Source: JBFGCT01 sp041581055 | Lineage (GTDB): Bacteria; Actinomycetota; Acidimicrobiia; Acidimicrobiales; Ilumatobacteraceae | Reading direction: 5' to 3' | NCBI GenBank assembly: GCA_041581055.1 | Contig: JBFGCT010000023.1 | Location: 1-31,312 of the forward strand | Length of the DNA stretch: 31,312 nt | Shown here: positions 8,801 through 14,866 of the stretch, in pieces | How the letters are laid out: every line of letters starts with the position of its first letter | How positions within the stretch are numbered: the stretch's first letter is position 1 | Program-made: the position numbers and the translations under genes | The notes under the pieces: generated by a model | The model's database searches: none | Told to the model about the DNA's origin: nothing | Seen by the model: only the letters and a program-made list of their open reading frames with translations

Positions 8801-8944
8801 TGGCGGTGCGATCTGCTCGAGGTGCCCGGCGACCCCGAAGAGGTCGGCGACGGCATCGTCGCGATCGCGCTCGTGCCCTTCGAGCTCGTCACCCTCCGGC
8901 TCCGGCTACGGCGCGGCTTCGACGGCCGCGAGCTCAAGCGCTGA
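5858..8944 (+). CDS. Alpha-mannosidase, glycoside hydrolase family 38
   Basis: Zinc-dependent retaining alpha-mannosidase acting on mannosides or mannan-derived glycans. The 1028-residue chain fits bacterial GH38 length. An N-terminal beta region of about 230 residues precedes VGHAHIDTAWLWP, with His241, His243 and Asp245 (HxH/D zinc and active-site set). WIPDVFGYPAGLPQ carries the likely nucleophile Asp355, and EPDMNLPAGES, LSWNQQNRFPHHTFWWEG, ELYLETHRGVLTSQ and QFHDILPGSS follow in family order. The C-terminal half is beta-rich as in the family. There is no signal peptide, so it is probably cytoplasmic. The GTG at 5858 is supported by the TAGTCT box 6 nt upstream. No sugar transporter or regulator lies beside it; convergent with the M20 gene. 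Exact substrate linkage is unknown. Confidence 0.94.
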   Translation: MHDDRELVERRIRRELTERVLPLVHRDHRPLAIESGPDLDHLKPSLAGEAWGAPWQTTWFRLRGVVPDEWAGGRVEAVVDLGFTPAPAGFQCEGLVAAVDADGRWTPRHGLHPNRMYSPIGSRPGPVELHVEAASNPSFPQFRPSPLGSPATAGDAPLYRFRGARLVLVDTEAESLVHDLDVLDGIARSLPTVEPRRARLLAVIASALDAVPDIDRARAIVRPELADVGAAGRHRVVAVGHAHIDTAWLWPTRETQRKCARTFASAVALMDDDPDFRFACSQAQHYEWIERRHPELFEAIGQRVERGQWIPVGGMWVEPDMNLPAGESLVRQIVHGQRYFEQRFGRRCTEVWIPDVFGYPAGLPQVFAAGGMTRFVTQKLSWNQQNRFPHHTFWWEGLDGTRVLAHFPPVDNYNAEVTPGEIAHTVENFREHAWSGLSLMPFGYGDGGGGPTREMLERARRLATADPRATVELGTPAHFFEAVEREVCRGADVPVWRGELYLETHRGVLTSQLRTKVGNRRCERLLVEAELWAAAAGRAAPVEELWRDLLTQQFHDILPGSSIGWVHDEAEAVFERVAAAAESSIAASLASIAPAGTWLANAADVPIDAVVVVAGDALDAIDASGGAAGPTQRLEDGRVAFRASAPALGLAPVDPRPVDDAVVVTESSMLNRHLAVRWDPLGAITSIIDIERARELVSSGERAAVLELARDRPVEYDAWDLEAWTRRGASPLAGPAEIEVLDAGPLVGRIRVTRKFGPSTAAVVYELRAGAGELLVHVDLDWRHDEHLLSIAFPLDVRAETAACDVQFGVVHRPTHPSSPWDAAKFEVCAHRFVDLSEPSFGVAVLNDGRYGHCVFDGAVRVSLARAAKYPDPDADHGAHAVTLAVRPHGPGLADVRAAASLLNRSLRVVGNGDGADHADDTAAAPVVAVHGAGGRPAPGVEVDAVKLADDGSGDLVVRLHEACGDRARVSVLARRPIGWAWRCDLLEVPGDPEEVGDGIVAIALVPFELVTLRLRLRRGFDGRELKR

Positions 8945-8949
8945 CGCAA

Positions 8950-8967
8950 GCGGGTCGGGGCGACCGC
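8950..8967. terminator. Hairpin between convergent mannosidase and M20 genes
   Basis: GC(G)GGTCG and CGACCGC pair as a 7-bp stem with a one-base bulge and a GGG loop, in the 26-bp gap between two stop codons. No T-run follows on either strand, so it is at best a weak bidirectional terminator. Confidence 0.3.
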
Positions 8968-8970
8968 CGG

Positions 8971-10215
8971 TCAGGCGGGGGAGAGGTGGCGCAACGCGGC
9001 GGTGGCGTACAGCGAGATCCCCGTCGTCATCGCCCGCTCGTCGAAGACCACCCGGTTGGAATGGTTCGGCGCCGCCGTCGCCGGGTTGTCGTCGAGCGGG
9101 GTCGCGCCGAGGAACACCATCGCCCCGGGGAGCCGCTGCAGCACGTAGCTGAAATCCTCGGCCCCCATGACCGGGTGCGGCAGCCGGACGACCTGGTCCT
9201 CGCCGACGACGTCGGTCGCCATCGCCAGCGCGAACTCGGCGAACCGGTCGTCGTTGGAGGTCACCGGGTACCCGCTGACGATCTCCACCTCGCTCGCGCA
9301 CCCGTGGGCGGCGGCGACCCCGTCGGCGACGCGGCGAATTCCGTCGTGGACCTTGGCGCGCGTCTGCTCGCTCACCGCCCGGATCGTGCCGAGGATCTCG
9401 GCCGACTCGGGGATCACGTTGTTGGTCGTCCCGGCGCTGATGCGACCGACGGTGAGCACCGACGGGTCGAACACGTCGATCGAGCGCGTGATCATCGTCT
9501 GGAGGGCCTGCACGATCTCGCAGGCGACCGGGATCGGGTCGAGCGTGCGGAACGGCTCGCTGGCATGGCCGCCGCGTCCGGTGACGCGGATCAGCATCGT
9601 GTCGGCCGACGCCATCACCGCCCCGCCGCGGGTGCTGACCCAACCGGTCGGCAGCGACGACGTCGTGTGGATGGCGAACGCCGCCTCGACCGGCGAGTCG
9701 GCGCCGTCCGCGCGGGGTGGAACGTCGAGCAGCCCCTCGTCGAGCATGAACCGCGCCCCGTGGTGGCCCTCCTCGCCGGGCTGGAACATGAACAGCACCC
9801 GGCCGGCGATGTCGTCGCGGCGTTCGGACAGCACGCGCGCCGCGCCGATCAACATCGCCGTGTGGGTGTCGTGGCCGCAGGCGTGCATGCACCCGTCGAC
9901 GCGCGAGCTGAAGTCGAGCCCGGTGTCCTCTGGCATCGGGAGGGCGTCCATGTCGCCGCGCAGCAGCAACGTCGGGCCCGGTGCGGACCCCTCGAGCAGA
10001 GCGGTGACGCCGCTCGTCGACTCGTGGGTCGTGATGTCGAGCGGGAGGCCCTCCAGCGACGACAGCACGCGCTCGCGGGTGATCGGCAGGTCGTTGCCGA
10101 GTTCGGGCCACTCGTGCAGCTCGCGGCGGATCGCGATCGTGTCGCCGAGCAACTCGTCGGCGTGCTCGCGCACCGACGCGACCGCCGGGTCGGCGACGCC
10201 GGGGGACGAGCTCAC
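8971..10215 (-). CDS. M20-family metallo-amidohydrolase (hippurate hydrolase/aminoacylase-like)
   Basis: Hydrolyses N-acyl or amide bonds of amino-acid conjugates with a two-metal centre. The 414-residue protein has RRELHEWPELG near 31, LLLRGDMDALPM near 84, CMHACGHDTHTAML with ligands Cys113 and His115, FQPGEEG with Glu148/Glu149, AFAIHTT with His183, and a late GAEDFSYVLQ segment. These define the M20D-like group; the natural substrate cannot be assigned. The start is the GTG at 10215, because it directly precedes the family N-terminus. That GTG overlaps the TGA of a short upstream ORF (GTGA), so translation may be coupled. Convergent with the mannosidase gene and divergent from the WXG100 gene. 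Confidence 0.93.
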   Translation of the reverse strand: MSSSPGVADPAVASVREHADELLGDTIAIRRELHEWPELGNDLPITRERVLSSLEGLPLDITTHESTSGVTALLEGSAPGPTLLLRGDMDALPMPEDTGLDFSSRVDGCMHACGHDTHTAMLIGAARVLSERRDDIAGRVLFMFQPGEEGHHGARFMLDEGLLDVPPRADGADSPVEAAFAIHTTSSLPTGWVSTRGGAVMASADTMLIRVTGRGGHASEPFRTLDPIPVACEIVQALQTMITRSIDVFDPSVLTVGRISAGTTNNVIPESAEILGTIRAVSEQTRAKVHDGIRRVADGVAAAHGCASEVEIVSGYPVTSNDDRFAEFALAMATDVVGEDQVVRLPHPVMGAEDFSYVLQRLPGAMVFLGATPLDDNPATAAPNHSNRVVFDERAMTTGISLYATAALRHLSPA

Positions 10216-10241
10216 GTCAAGGTTCCGGTCGTGCTGGGCAT
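10212..10241 (-). CDS. Candidate 9-codon leader ORF before the M20 gene
   Basis: An ATG at 10241 opens a 9-codon frame, MPSTTGTLT, whose TGA overlaps the GTG start of the M20 gene by the GTGA arrangement. A TACGAT box ends 6 nt upstream of the ATG, the same spacing seen at the window's leaderless genes, so the first codon translated on this transcript would be this ATG. The M20 GTG itself has no good Shine-Dalgarno sequence, so ribosomes may reach it by re-initiation. The peptide is rich in threonine (4 of 9). It could instead be untranslated leader sequence. Confidence 0.35.
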   Translation of the reverse strand: MPSTTGTLT

Positions 10242-10247
10242 CCCGGC

Positions 10248-10253
10248 ATCGTA
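10248..10253 (-). promoter_or_regulatory. -10 box (TACGAT) of the M20 gene transcript
   Basis: TACGAT lies 6 nt before the leader-ORF ATG at 10241 and 32 nt before the M20 GTG. It predicts a transcript starting at about 10241. Confidence 0.4.
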
Positions 10254-10336
10254 CGCCTTCCGCTCGCGGTCGTTCACCGCCCACCGCCGGGATGAACCGC
10301 TCCCAACCGGGGGCGTCCGGCAACAGGGAGTGAACG

Positions 10337-10606
10337 ATGACGATGTACGGCGCGAACCCCGAGGAGCTCGCCAATCTCGGCAACACGCTGACCAGGCAGA
10401 TCGACGCGATCGGCCAGGTGATGAACACCGTGGACTCGGTGCTCGACAGCACCACGTGGCAGGGTCCGGCGCGCGAGCGGTTCGTCGGCGACTGGAACGG
10501 CTCGTTCAAGCAGGCCCTGAACCGGCTCAACGAGGCGTTCGGATCGGCGGGAAAGGACTGCGTCGCCCGCTCCGAGGAGCTGCGGCGGGTGATGGGCGCC
10601 GCCTGA
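10337..10606 (+). CDS. WXG100-family (ESAT-6-like) small helical protein
   Basis: An 89-residue protein of WXG100 size and layout: a helix of about 35 residues, the turn motif Trp41-Gln-Gly43, then a second helix. Such proteins form helical-hairpin dimers and are secreted by type VII (ESX/Ess) systems or serve as partners for larger toxins. There is no signal peptide, as expected. GGGAG at 10326-10330 is a good Shine-Dalgarno 6 nt before the ATG, in contrast to the leaderless neighbours. No EccC ATPase, no second WXG protein and no LXG toxin is in the window, so it is orphan here. A strong hairpin 18 bp downstream suggests it is transcribed alone. Family call is firm; function and secretion are inferred. 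Confidence 0.85.
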   Translation: MTMYGANPEELANLGNTLTRQIDAIGQVMNTVDSVLDSTTWQGPARERFVGDWNGSFKQALNRLNEAFGSAGKDCVARSEELRRVMGAA

Positions 10607-10623
10607 GCCCGCCCGGCGGCGGG

Positions 10624-10651
10624 GTCTCGGCGCGGGCGGGCGCGCCGAGAC
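10624..10651 (+). terminator. Strong hairpin terminator after the WXG100 gene
   Basis: GTCTCGGCGCG at 10624-10634 and CGCGCCGAGAC at 10641-10651 form a perfect 11-bp stem around a 6-nt loop, starting 18 bp after the stop codon. There is no T-tract, as often in actinobacteria. It separates the WXG100 gene from the leaderless unit starting at 10685. Confidence 0.6.
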
Positions 10652-10671
10652 GACCGGTGACCGGCCGCCAT

Positions 10672-10677
10672 TAGCCT
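10672..10677 (+). promoter_or_regulatory. -10 box (TAGCCT) for the thiamine-binding-like/HTH/HAD unit
   Basis: TAGCCT ends 7 nt before the ATG at 10685. It lies just after the terminator hairpin, and no Shine-Dalgarno sequence is present, so the three-gene unit is probably transcribed from here as a leaderless message. Confidence 0.5.
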
Positions 10678-10684
10678 GTCGCTG

Positions 10685-10918
10685 ATGGTCAGGGTGGAGT
10701 TCACGATCGAGCCGTTCGTCGAGGGAGAGCCCGGCACGCACGTGCAGGCCGCCGTCGCCGCCGCGCAGCGGTGCGGGGCCACCGTCGAGTTCGGCCCGTT
10801 CGCCTCGACCTGCGACGTCGCCGACGACGTCGCCGGCGTGCTGACGGGTGCGGTCACCGACGCCGCCCTCGCCAACGGAGCGACCCACGTCAGCGTCCAC
10901 GTGGAGCGTCTGGGGTGA
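10685..10918 (+). CDS. Small thiamine-binding-like protein (YkoF/MTH1187 superfamily)
   Basis: A 77-residue, single-domain protein. The order is a first strand (VEFTIEPFVEG), a helix (HVQAAVAAAQRCGA), a second strand with the VEFGPFASTCDV segment, a helix over a stretch of Ala and Asp residues, and a final strand THVSVHVERL. This matches the ferredoxin-like fold and the VxVGPxxT signature of the YkoF and MTH1187/DUF77 proteins, which bind thiamine or hydroxymethylpyrimidine; the match is from memory and the protein is shorter than most members. Its stop codon overlaps the GTG of the HTH gene (GTGA), so the two are probably co-translated. Ligand is inferred. Confidence 0.6.
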   Translation: MVRVEFTIEPFVEGEPGTHVQAAVAAAQRCGATVEFGPFASTCDVADDVAGVLTGAVTDAALANGATHVSVHVERLG

Positions 10919-11280
10919 GCGAGCAACCCGAGCACCCCCTGGTCGACGCCGTCCGCCCTGTGGTCGAGGCGGTCGGCGCGACGCTCGTGACCGTCGCCGA
11001 GGCCGAGGCGAGCGACGTGCCCCTCGTGTGGAACGGGCAGACGGTCGGGGCCGTGCGGCTGCCGCCGCTGCACGGCGCGCTCGACCGCTTGATCGACGCC
11101 GTCCAGACCGAGCTCGGCGACGAGCTGCCGAATCTGGCGCGCGAGGACAAGCAGCGGGCGATCCGCCTGCTCGACCAGCGCGGCGCGTTCATCCTTCGCC
11201 GCGCCGTCGAGGATGTCGCCGACGCGATGGGCGTCAGCCGCATCACCGTGTACAACTACCTCAATGCCATCCATCGTTGA
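10915..11280 (+). CDS. HTH_22 (DauR/YheO C-terminal type) DNA-binding protein
   Basis: A 121-residue protein whose last 45 residues, from LAREDKQRAIRLLDQRGAF through VEDVADAMGVSRITVYNYL, match the helix-turn-helix domain found at the end of YheO/DauR regulators. Instead of their PAS-like sensor domain it has about 70 residues of unrecognised sequence (PLVDAVRPVVEAVG... then VPLVWNGQTVGAVRLPPL), which may be a reduced sensor domain. The GTG start at 10915 overlaps the stop codon of the small thiamine-binding-like gene; 3 bp separate its stop from the HAD gene. It is likely a transcription regulator of its own unit or of thiamine-related genes; the target is inference. Confidence 0.7.
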   Translation: MSEQPEHPLVDAVRPVVEAVGATLVTVAEAEASDVPLVWNGQTVGAVRLPPLHGALDRLIDAVQTELGDELPNLAREDKQRAIRLLDQRGAFILRRAVEDVADAMGVSRITVYNYLNAIHR

Positions 11281-11283
11281 GCC

Positions 11284-11997
11284 GTGCCGATGACGGAGCG
11301 CCACATCGACCACCTCGACGTCATCGCGTTCGACGCCGACGACACGTTGTGGAAGGGCGAGGACTCGTTCCACCACGCCGAGCGGCGCTTCGTCGAGCTG
11401 GTCGGCGCGTACGCGCCGGAGGGGGTCGACGTCCACGACGCGCTGCGGGCGACCGAGCGGGCCGACGTGTCGATCACCGGATACGGCGTCAAGGCGTTCA
11501 CGCTGTCGATGGTGCGCGCCGCGATCACCGTGACCGACGGCGAGCTCCCGTCGGCGGTGATCGCCGAGCTGATCGACCTGGGTCGCAACATGCTGACCGA
11601 GCCCGTCCACCTGCTCGACCATGTGCCCGAGGTGCTCGCCCGGGTCGGCGCCCAGCGGCGGCTCGTGCTGATCACCAAGGGCGACTTGGTCCATCAGACG
11701 CGCAAGGTCACCACATCGGGGATCGAGCACCACTTCGCCGACATCGAGATCGTGCTCGAGAAGGATCCGCAGGTCTACACCAAGATCCTCGAACGCATCG
11801 GCGTCAGCCCGGAGCGGTTCTGCATGGTCGGCAACTCGGTGCGCAGCGACGTGCTTCCGGTGATGGCGATCGGCGGGCACGCCGTCCACATCCCGTACCA
11901 CCTGACCTGGGAGCTCGAGCGCGTCGACGACCACGACGAAGACGTCACTGAGCTCGCCTCGATCGCCGAGCTCCCCGCCTGGCTCGGCCTCGGCTGA
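11284..11997 (+). CDS. HAD-superfamily phosphatase
   Basis: Cytoplasmic phosphohydrolase of the haloacid dehalogenase superfamily, 237 residues from the GTG at 11284 (an ATG at 11290 is an alternative). Motif I is FDADDTLW with nucleophile Asp17 and acid/base Asp19; motif II is LVLITKGD; EKDPQVYTKIL carries the motif III lysine; motif IV is MVGNSVRSD. An alpha-helical cap of roughly 80 residues follows motif I. The gene begins 3 bp after the HTH gene with no ribosome-binding site of its own, so translation is probably coupled. Being joined to a thiamine-binding-like protein suggests a phosphorylated thiamine intermediate as substrate, but that is a guess from context; phosphoglycolate-type substrates are equally allowed. 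Confidence 0.88.
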   Translation: MPMTERHIDHLDVIAFDADDTLWKGEDSFHHAERRFVELVGAYAPEGVDVHDALRATERADVSITGYGVKAFTLSMVRAAITVTDGELPSAVIAELIDLGRNMLTEPVHLLDHVPEVLARVGAQRRLVLITKGDLVHQTRKVTTSGIEHHFADIEIVLEKDPQVYTKILERIGVSPERFCMVGNSVRSDVLPVMAIGGHAVHIPYHLTWELERVDDHDEDVTELASIAELPAWLGLG

Positions 11998-12000
11998 GCC
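11981..12000 (+). terminator. Weak hairpin at the end of the HAD gene
   Basis: GGCTCGG (11981-11987) and CTGAGCC (11994-12000) pair over 7 positions with one G-T pair and a 6-nt loop, spanning the HAD stop codon at the junction with convergent coaA. There is no T-run, so the call is weak. Confidence 0.25.
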
Positions 12001-12012
12001 TCGGCCGAACGC

Positions 12013-12966
12013 TCACAGGCGGCGGAGGCGGACCTGGTCGACCCGGTGGTCGGCCTGCTTGTGGACGACGATCGACGCGCGGTCGCGGGTCGGCGCGATG
12101 TTCTCGCGCAGGTTGCGTCCGTTGATGTCGCGCCAGATGCCGCGGGCGGTCTCCACCGCCTCGGCGTCGCTCAGATCGGCATAGAAGCGGAAGAAGCTGT
12201 CAGGATCCTGGAAGACCGACCCCCGGAGCGTGAGGAACCGCTCGACGTACCACGCCTCGATGTCGTCCTCCTCGGCGTCGAGGTAGATCGAGAAGTCGAA
12301 GTAGTCGCTGACGAACTCGGTCGCCTCGGACCCGGTCTGCAGGACGTTGAGCCCCTCGAGGATCACGATGTCCGGCCGCCGCAGGACGACGTGTTCGCCA
12401 TCGAGGATGTCGTACACGACGTGGCTGTAGACCGGTGCCTCGACGTGCTCGCGGCCGCTCTTGATCTCCCGGAGCACCCGGAGCAACTGGCGCGTGTCGT
12501 ACGACTCGGGGAAGCCCTTGCGGTTCATGATCCCCCGCTCCTCGAGCACGCGGTTCGGATAGAGGAAGCCGTCGGTCGTGATGAGGTCGACGGTGGGGTG
12601 ATCGGGCCACTGTGCGAGCAGCGCCTGCAGGATGCGGGCGAACGTGCTCTTGCCGACCGCCACCGAGCCGGCGACGCCGATGACATATGGCACCTTCGGC
12701 GCGATCGCGCCGAGGAACGTCGCCGACACCCGGTGCAGGTCCTGCGTGGCGCTGACGTAGAGGTTGAGCAGCCGGCTGAGCGGCAGGTAGATGGCGGCGA
12801 CCTCGTCGATGTCGATCCGCTCGTTGATGCCCTGGAGCTTGGCCAACTCCGGCTCGCCCAGGGTCAGCGGTGTCGCGGCGCGCAGGGCGGCCCACATCTC
12901 GCGGTCGAACGTGAGGTACCGCCCGGCGCTGTCACTCCCGTCACTGGTCGGGGGTCGCTCGGTCAC
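12013..12966 (-). CDS. coaA: Type I pantothenate kinase
   Basis: Phosphorylates pantothenate, the first and rate-limiting step of coenzyme A synthesis (EC 2.7.1.33). The 317-residue protein matches CoaA length. VPYVIGVAGSVAVGKST carries the P-loop with Lys106; DLITTDGFLYPNRVLEERG is the family signature, followed by RKGFPESYD, PVYSHVVYDIL and DIVILEGLNVLQ. The C-terminal NLRENIAPTRDRASIVVHK is the usual pantothenate-site end. The GTG at 12966 is preceded by TACAGT with a 6-nt gap and no Shine-Dalgarno sequence, a strong leaderless start. Divergent from the DNA methylase gene over 69 bp. Confidence 0.96.
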   Translation of the reverse strand: MTERPPTSDGSDSAGRYLTFDREMWAALRAATPLTLGEPELAKLQGINERIDIDEVAAIYLPLSRLLNLYVSATQDLHRVSATFLGAIAPKVPYVIGVAGSVAVGKSTFARILQALLAQWPDHPTVDLITTDGFLYPNRVLEERGIMNRKGFPESYDTRQLLRVLREIKSGREHVEAPVYSHVVYDILDGEHVVLRRPDIVILEGLNVLQTGSEATEFVSDYFDFSIYLDAEEDDIEAWYVERFLTLRGSVFQDPDSFFRFYADLSDAEAVETARGIWRDINGRNLRENIAPTRDRASIVVHKQADHRVDQVRLRRL

Positions 12967-12972
12967 ACGCCG

Positions 12973-12978
12973 ACTGTA
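12973..12978 (-). promoter_or_regulatory. -10 box (TACAGT) for leaderless coaA
   Basis: TACAGT ends 6 nt before the coaA GTG at 12966, so transcription should begin on the start codon. The methylase box on the other strand lies 43 bp away, making this a compact divergent promoter region. Confidence 0.55.
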
Positions 12979-13021
12979 GGCCGTCCGGCGGCCGCTCCCG
13001 CCGCCGGGGTCGCCGGGCGCG

Positions 13022-13027
13022 TAGTCT
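13022..13027 (+). promoter_or_regulatory. -10 box (TAGTCT) for the DNA methylase gene
   Basis: TAGTCT lies 8 nt before the GTG at 13036; it is the same hexamer as at the mannosidase gene. No Shine-Dalgarno sequence is seen. Confidence 0.45.
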
Positions 13028-13035
13028 CTGCGTCC

Positions 13036-14436
13036 GTGGCCGACGTGACGGGTGCCGGCGCATCCACCGTGCCAACCCGGGCCGACCGGAAGCGCCTCGG
13101 CGCGTGGTACACGCCCGCCGACCTCGTGCAGCAGATCGTCGGCGAGGTCGTGACCCGGCCGTTTCTCGCACGGGTCGGCGAGCGGCCGGTCCGGGTGCTC
13201 GATCCGGCCTGTGGAGACGGGCGATTCCTGCGCGCCGTGGACGAGCGGCTCGGGTCGCTCGGCGCCCGCGGCGAACTCGTCGGCGTCGACGTCGACGCGG
13301 GAGCGGCGGCCGCCGCCGCCCGGCGAGTCCCGTCGGCGCAGGTCCACCGCGCGGACGCCCTGCGGCGTCGGTGGGGCAGCGACCGTTTCGACCTTGTGAT
13401 CGGCAACCCGCCGTTCGTCTCACAGATGGCGGCGGCGACGACGCGCGGCGGGGCGAGCGTCCTCGGCGGCGGCCCGTACGCGGATGTGGCCGCCGAGTTC
13501 CTGTCGCTGGCCGCCGGCCTGGTCGAGCCGGACCACGGCCGGGTCGCGTTCGTGCTGCCCCAATCGATCCTGTCGGCCCGCGACGCCGGCGCGGTGCGGG
13601 CGGAGTACGACGGGCGCGCCGAGATGATCTGGTCGTCATGGTCCGACCGCCGGGTGTTCGACGCCCATGTCTTCACGTGCGTGCTCGCGTTCGAGTTCGG
13701 CCGGCCGGCACGGGGCTCGGCGCCCTGGTCGCAGGTCGTCACCGGGCGTCGGAGCGTCCCCTCCGTGCCCGACGTGGTCGGCGCCGGCACGCTGGGCGAC
13801 CGGGCCCGGCTCAACGCCAACTTCCGCGACGAGTACTACGGCATGATCCCCGCCGTCGGGGATCACGACACCGGCCCGCCGCTGGTCACCAGCGGGCTGA
13901 TCGACCCGGGCGTCTGCCACTGGGGGGTGCGACCGGTGACGTTCGCCCGGCAGCGGTTCGCCGCGCCGCGGATCGACGTCGCGGCACTCGATCCGAAGAT
14001 GACGCGATGGGCCGAGCGGCGGCTCGTTCCCAAGGTGCTCGTCGGCAACCAGACGCGGATCATCGAGGCGGTGTGCGACCCGACCGGGGCGTGGCTGCCG
14101 GCGGTCCCGGTCGTCGCCGTGTACCCGAACGACGGCGATCCGGCCCTGGCGTGGGAGATCGCCGCCGTGCTGACCTCCCCGGTCGCGTCGGCGTGGGCGT
14201 GGCGCCGCGGCGCCGGTACCGGCATGTCCGCCGACGCGATCCGACTCGGTCCCGTCATGCTCGCCGACCTGCCCTGGCCGACCGGCTCGCTCGGCGCGGC
14301 GGTCGCGGCGTTGCGCGCCGGCGACGCGCGCTCGTGCGCCGCGCTCGTGCTCGACGCGCACGGGATCACGGCCGGCGCCGGGCTCCTCGCGTGGTGGTCG
14401 GCGATCCTCGATCGCATCGAGTCTCGTCACCGGTGA
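13036..14436 (+). CDS. Solitary N6-adenine DNA methyltransferase (TaqI/Eco57I type)
   Basis: Methylates adenine N6 in DNA using S-adenosylmethionine. The 466-residue protein opens with LGAWYTPADLVQQIV, the usual entry of this methylase class. Motif I is DPACGDGRFL (56-65), the acidic motif II is GVDVDA, and motif IV is FDLVIGNPPF (118-127). FVLPQSILSARDA follows. The C-terminal half (ARLNANFRDEYYGM, RIIEAVCDPTG, GMSADAIRLGPVMLADLPWP) should hold the target-recognition domain. No restriction endonuclease, specificity subunit or anti-phage gene is adjacent, so this is an orphan methylase or a modification enzyme with a distant partner. The recognition sequence cannot be predicted. GTG start supported by TAGTCT upstream. 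Confidence 0.9.
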   Translation: MADVTGAGASTVPTRADRKRLGAWYTPADLVQQIVGEVVTRPFLARVGERPVRVLDPACGDGRFLRAVDERLGSLGARGELVGVDVDAGAAAAAARRVPSAQVHRADALRRRWGSDRFDLVIGNPPFVSQMAAATTRGGASVLGGGPYADVAAEFLSLAAGLVEPDHGRVAFVLPQSILSARDAGAVRAEYDGRAEMIWSSWSDRRVFDAHVFTCVLAFEFGRPARGSAPWSQVVTGRRSVPSVPDVVGAGTLGDRARLNANFRDEYYGMIPAVGDHDTGPPLVTSGLIDPGVCHWGVRPVTFARQRFAAPRIDVAALDPKMTRWAERRLVPKVLVGNQTRIIEAVCDPTGAWLPAVPVVAVYPNDGDPALAWEIAAVLTSPVASAWAWRRGAGTGMSADAIRLGPVMLADLPWPTGSLGAAVAALRAGDARSCAALVLDAHGITAGAGLLAWWSAILDRIESRHR

Positions 14437-14482
14437 GCGGCCGCGACGACCGGACCGGGTTGCCCGCTGGAAGAATGCCCGC

Positions 14483-14863
14483 GTGAACCACCTGGTCAAG
14501 CTGTTGGTGTCGGTCGCGATCGCCAGCTCGTGCGGCGGCGGCGAATCCGTGCCCTCGCTCAGCGCCGCCGGGGAGCGGGGCCGCCAGATCTCCAACGGCA
14601 ACGGCTGTGGGGCATGCCACGGCACGAGCGGCGAGGGCGGGGTCGGCGGCCCGGCGTTCGTCGGTCTCGCGGGCGCCGAGGTCGAGTTGACCGACGGGAC
14701 GTTCGTCACCGCCGACGAGGCCTACCTCGTCCGGTCGATCGTCGAACCGGCGGCCGACGTCCGAGCCGGCTACGTCGTGAGAATGCCGGACAACCGGCTC
14801 AGCGAGCGCGAGATCGCCGACGTCATCGCCTACATCGAGGATCTCAGCTCGGGCGGCGGCTGA
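14483..14863 (+). CDS. Small c-type cytochrome, probable lipoprotein
   Basis: A 126-residue electron carrier exported across the membrane. The first 17 residues (MNHLVKLLVSVAIASSC) look like a short signal with a lipobox-like end (ASSC, Cys17). Heme attachment is CGACH (Cys42, Cys45, His46), and Met101 in VRMPDNRLSE is the likely second axial ligand. The pattern of LTDGTFVTADEAYLVRSIVEP, GYVV.MP and EIADVIAYIEDL resembles the cytochrome c domain fused to the C-terminus of caa3-type oxidase subunit II, but here it stands alone. Its partner is not in the window. The GTG at 14483 has GGAAG 9 nt upstream; an AAGAAT hexamer 6 nt upstream could be a degenerate -10 box. Convergent with methionine aminopeptidase, separated by 3 bp. 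Confidence 0.85.
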   Translation: MNHLVKLLVSVAIASSCGGGESVPSLSAAGERGRQISNGNGCGACHGTSGEGGVGGPAFVGLAGAEVELTDGTFVTADEAYLVRSIVEPAADVRAGYVVRMPDNRLSEREIADVIAYIEDLSSGGG

Positions 14864-14866
14864 GCC

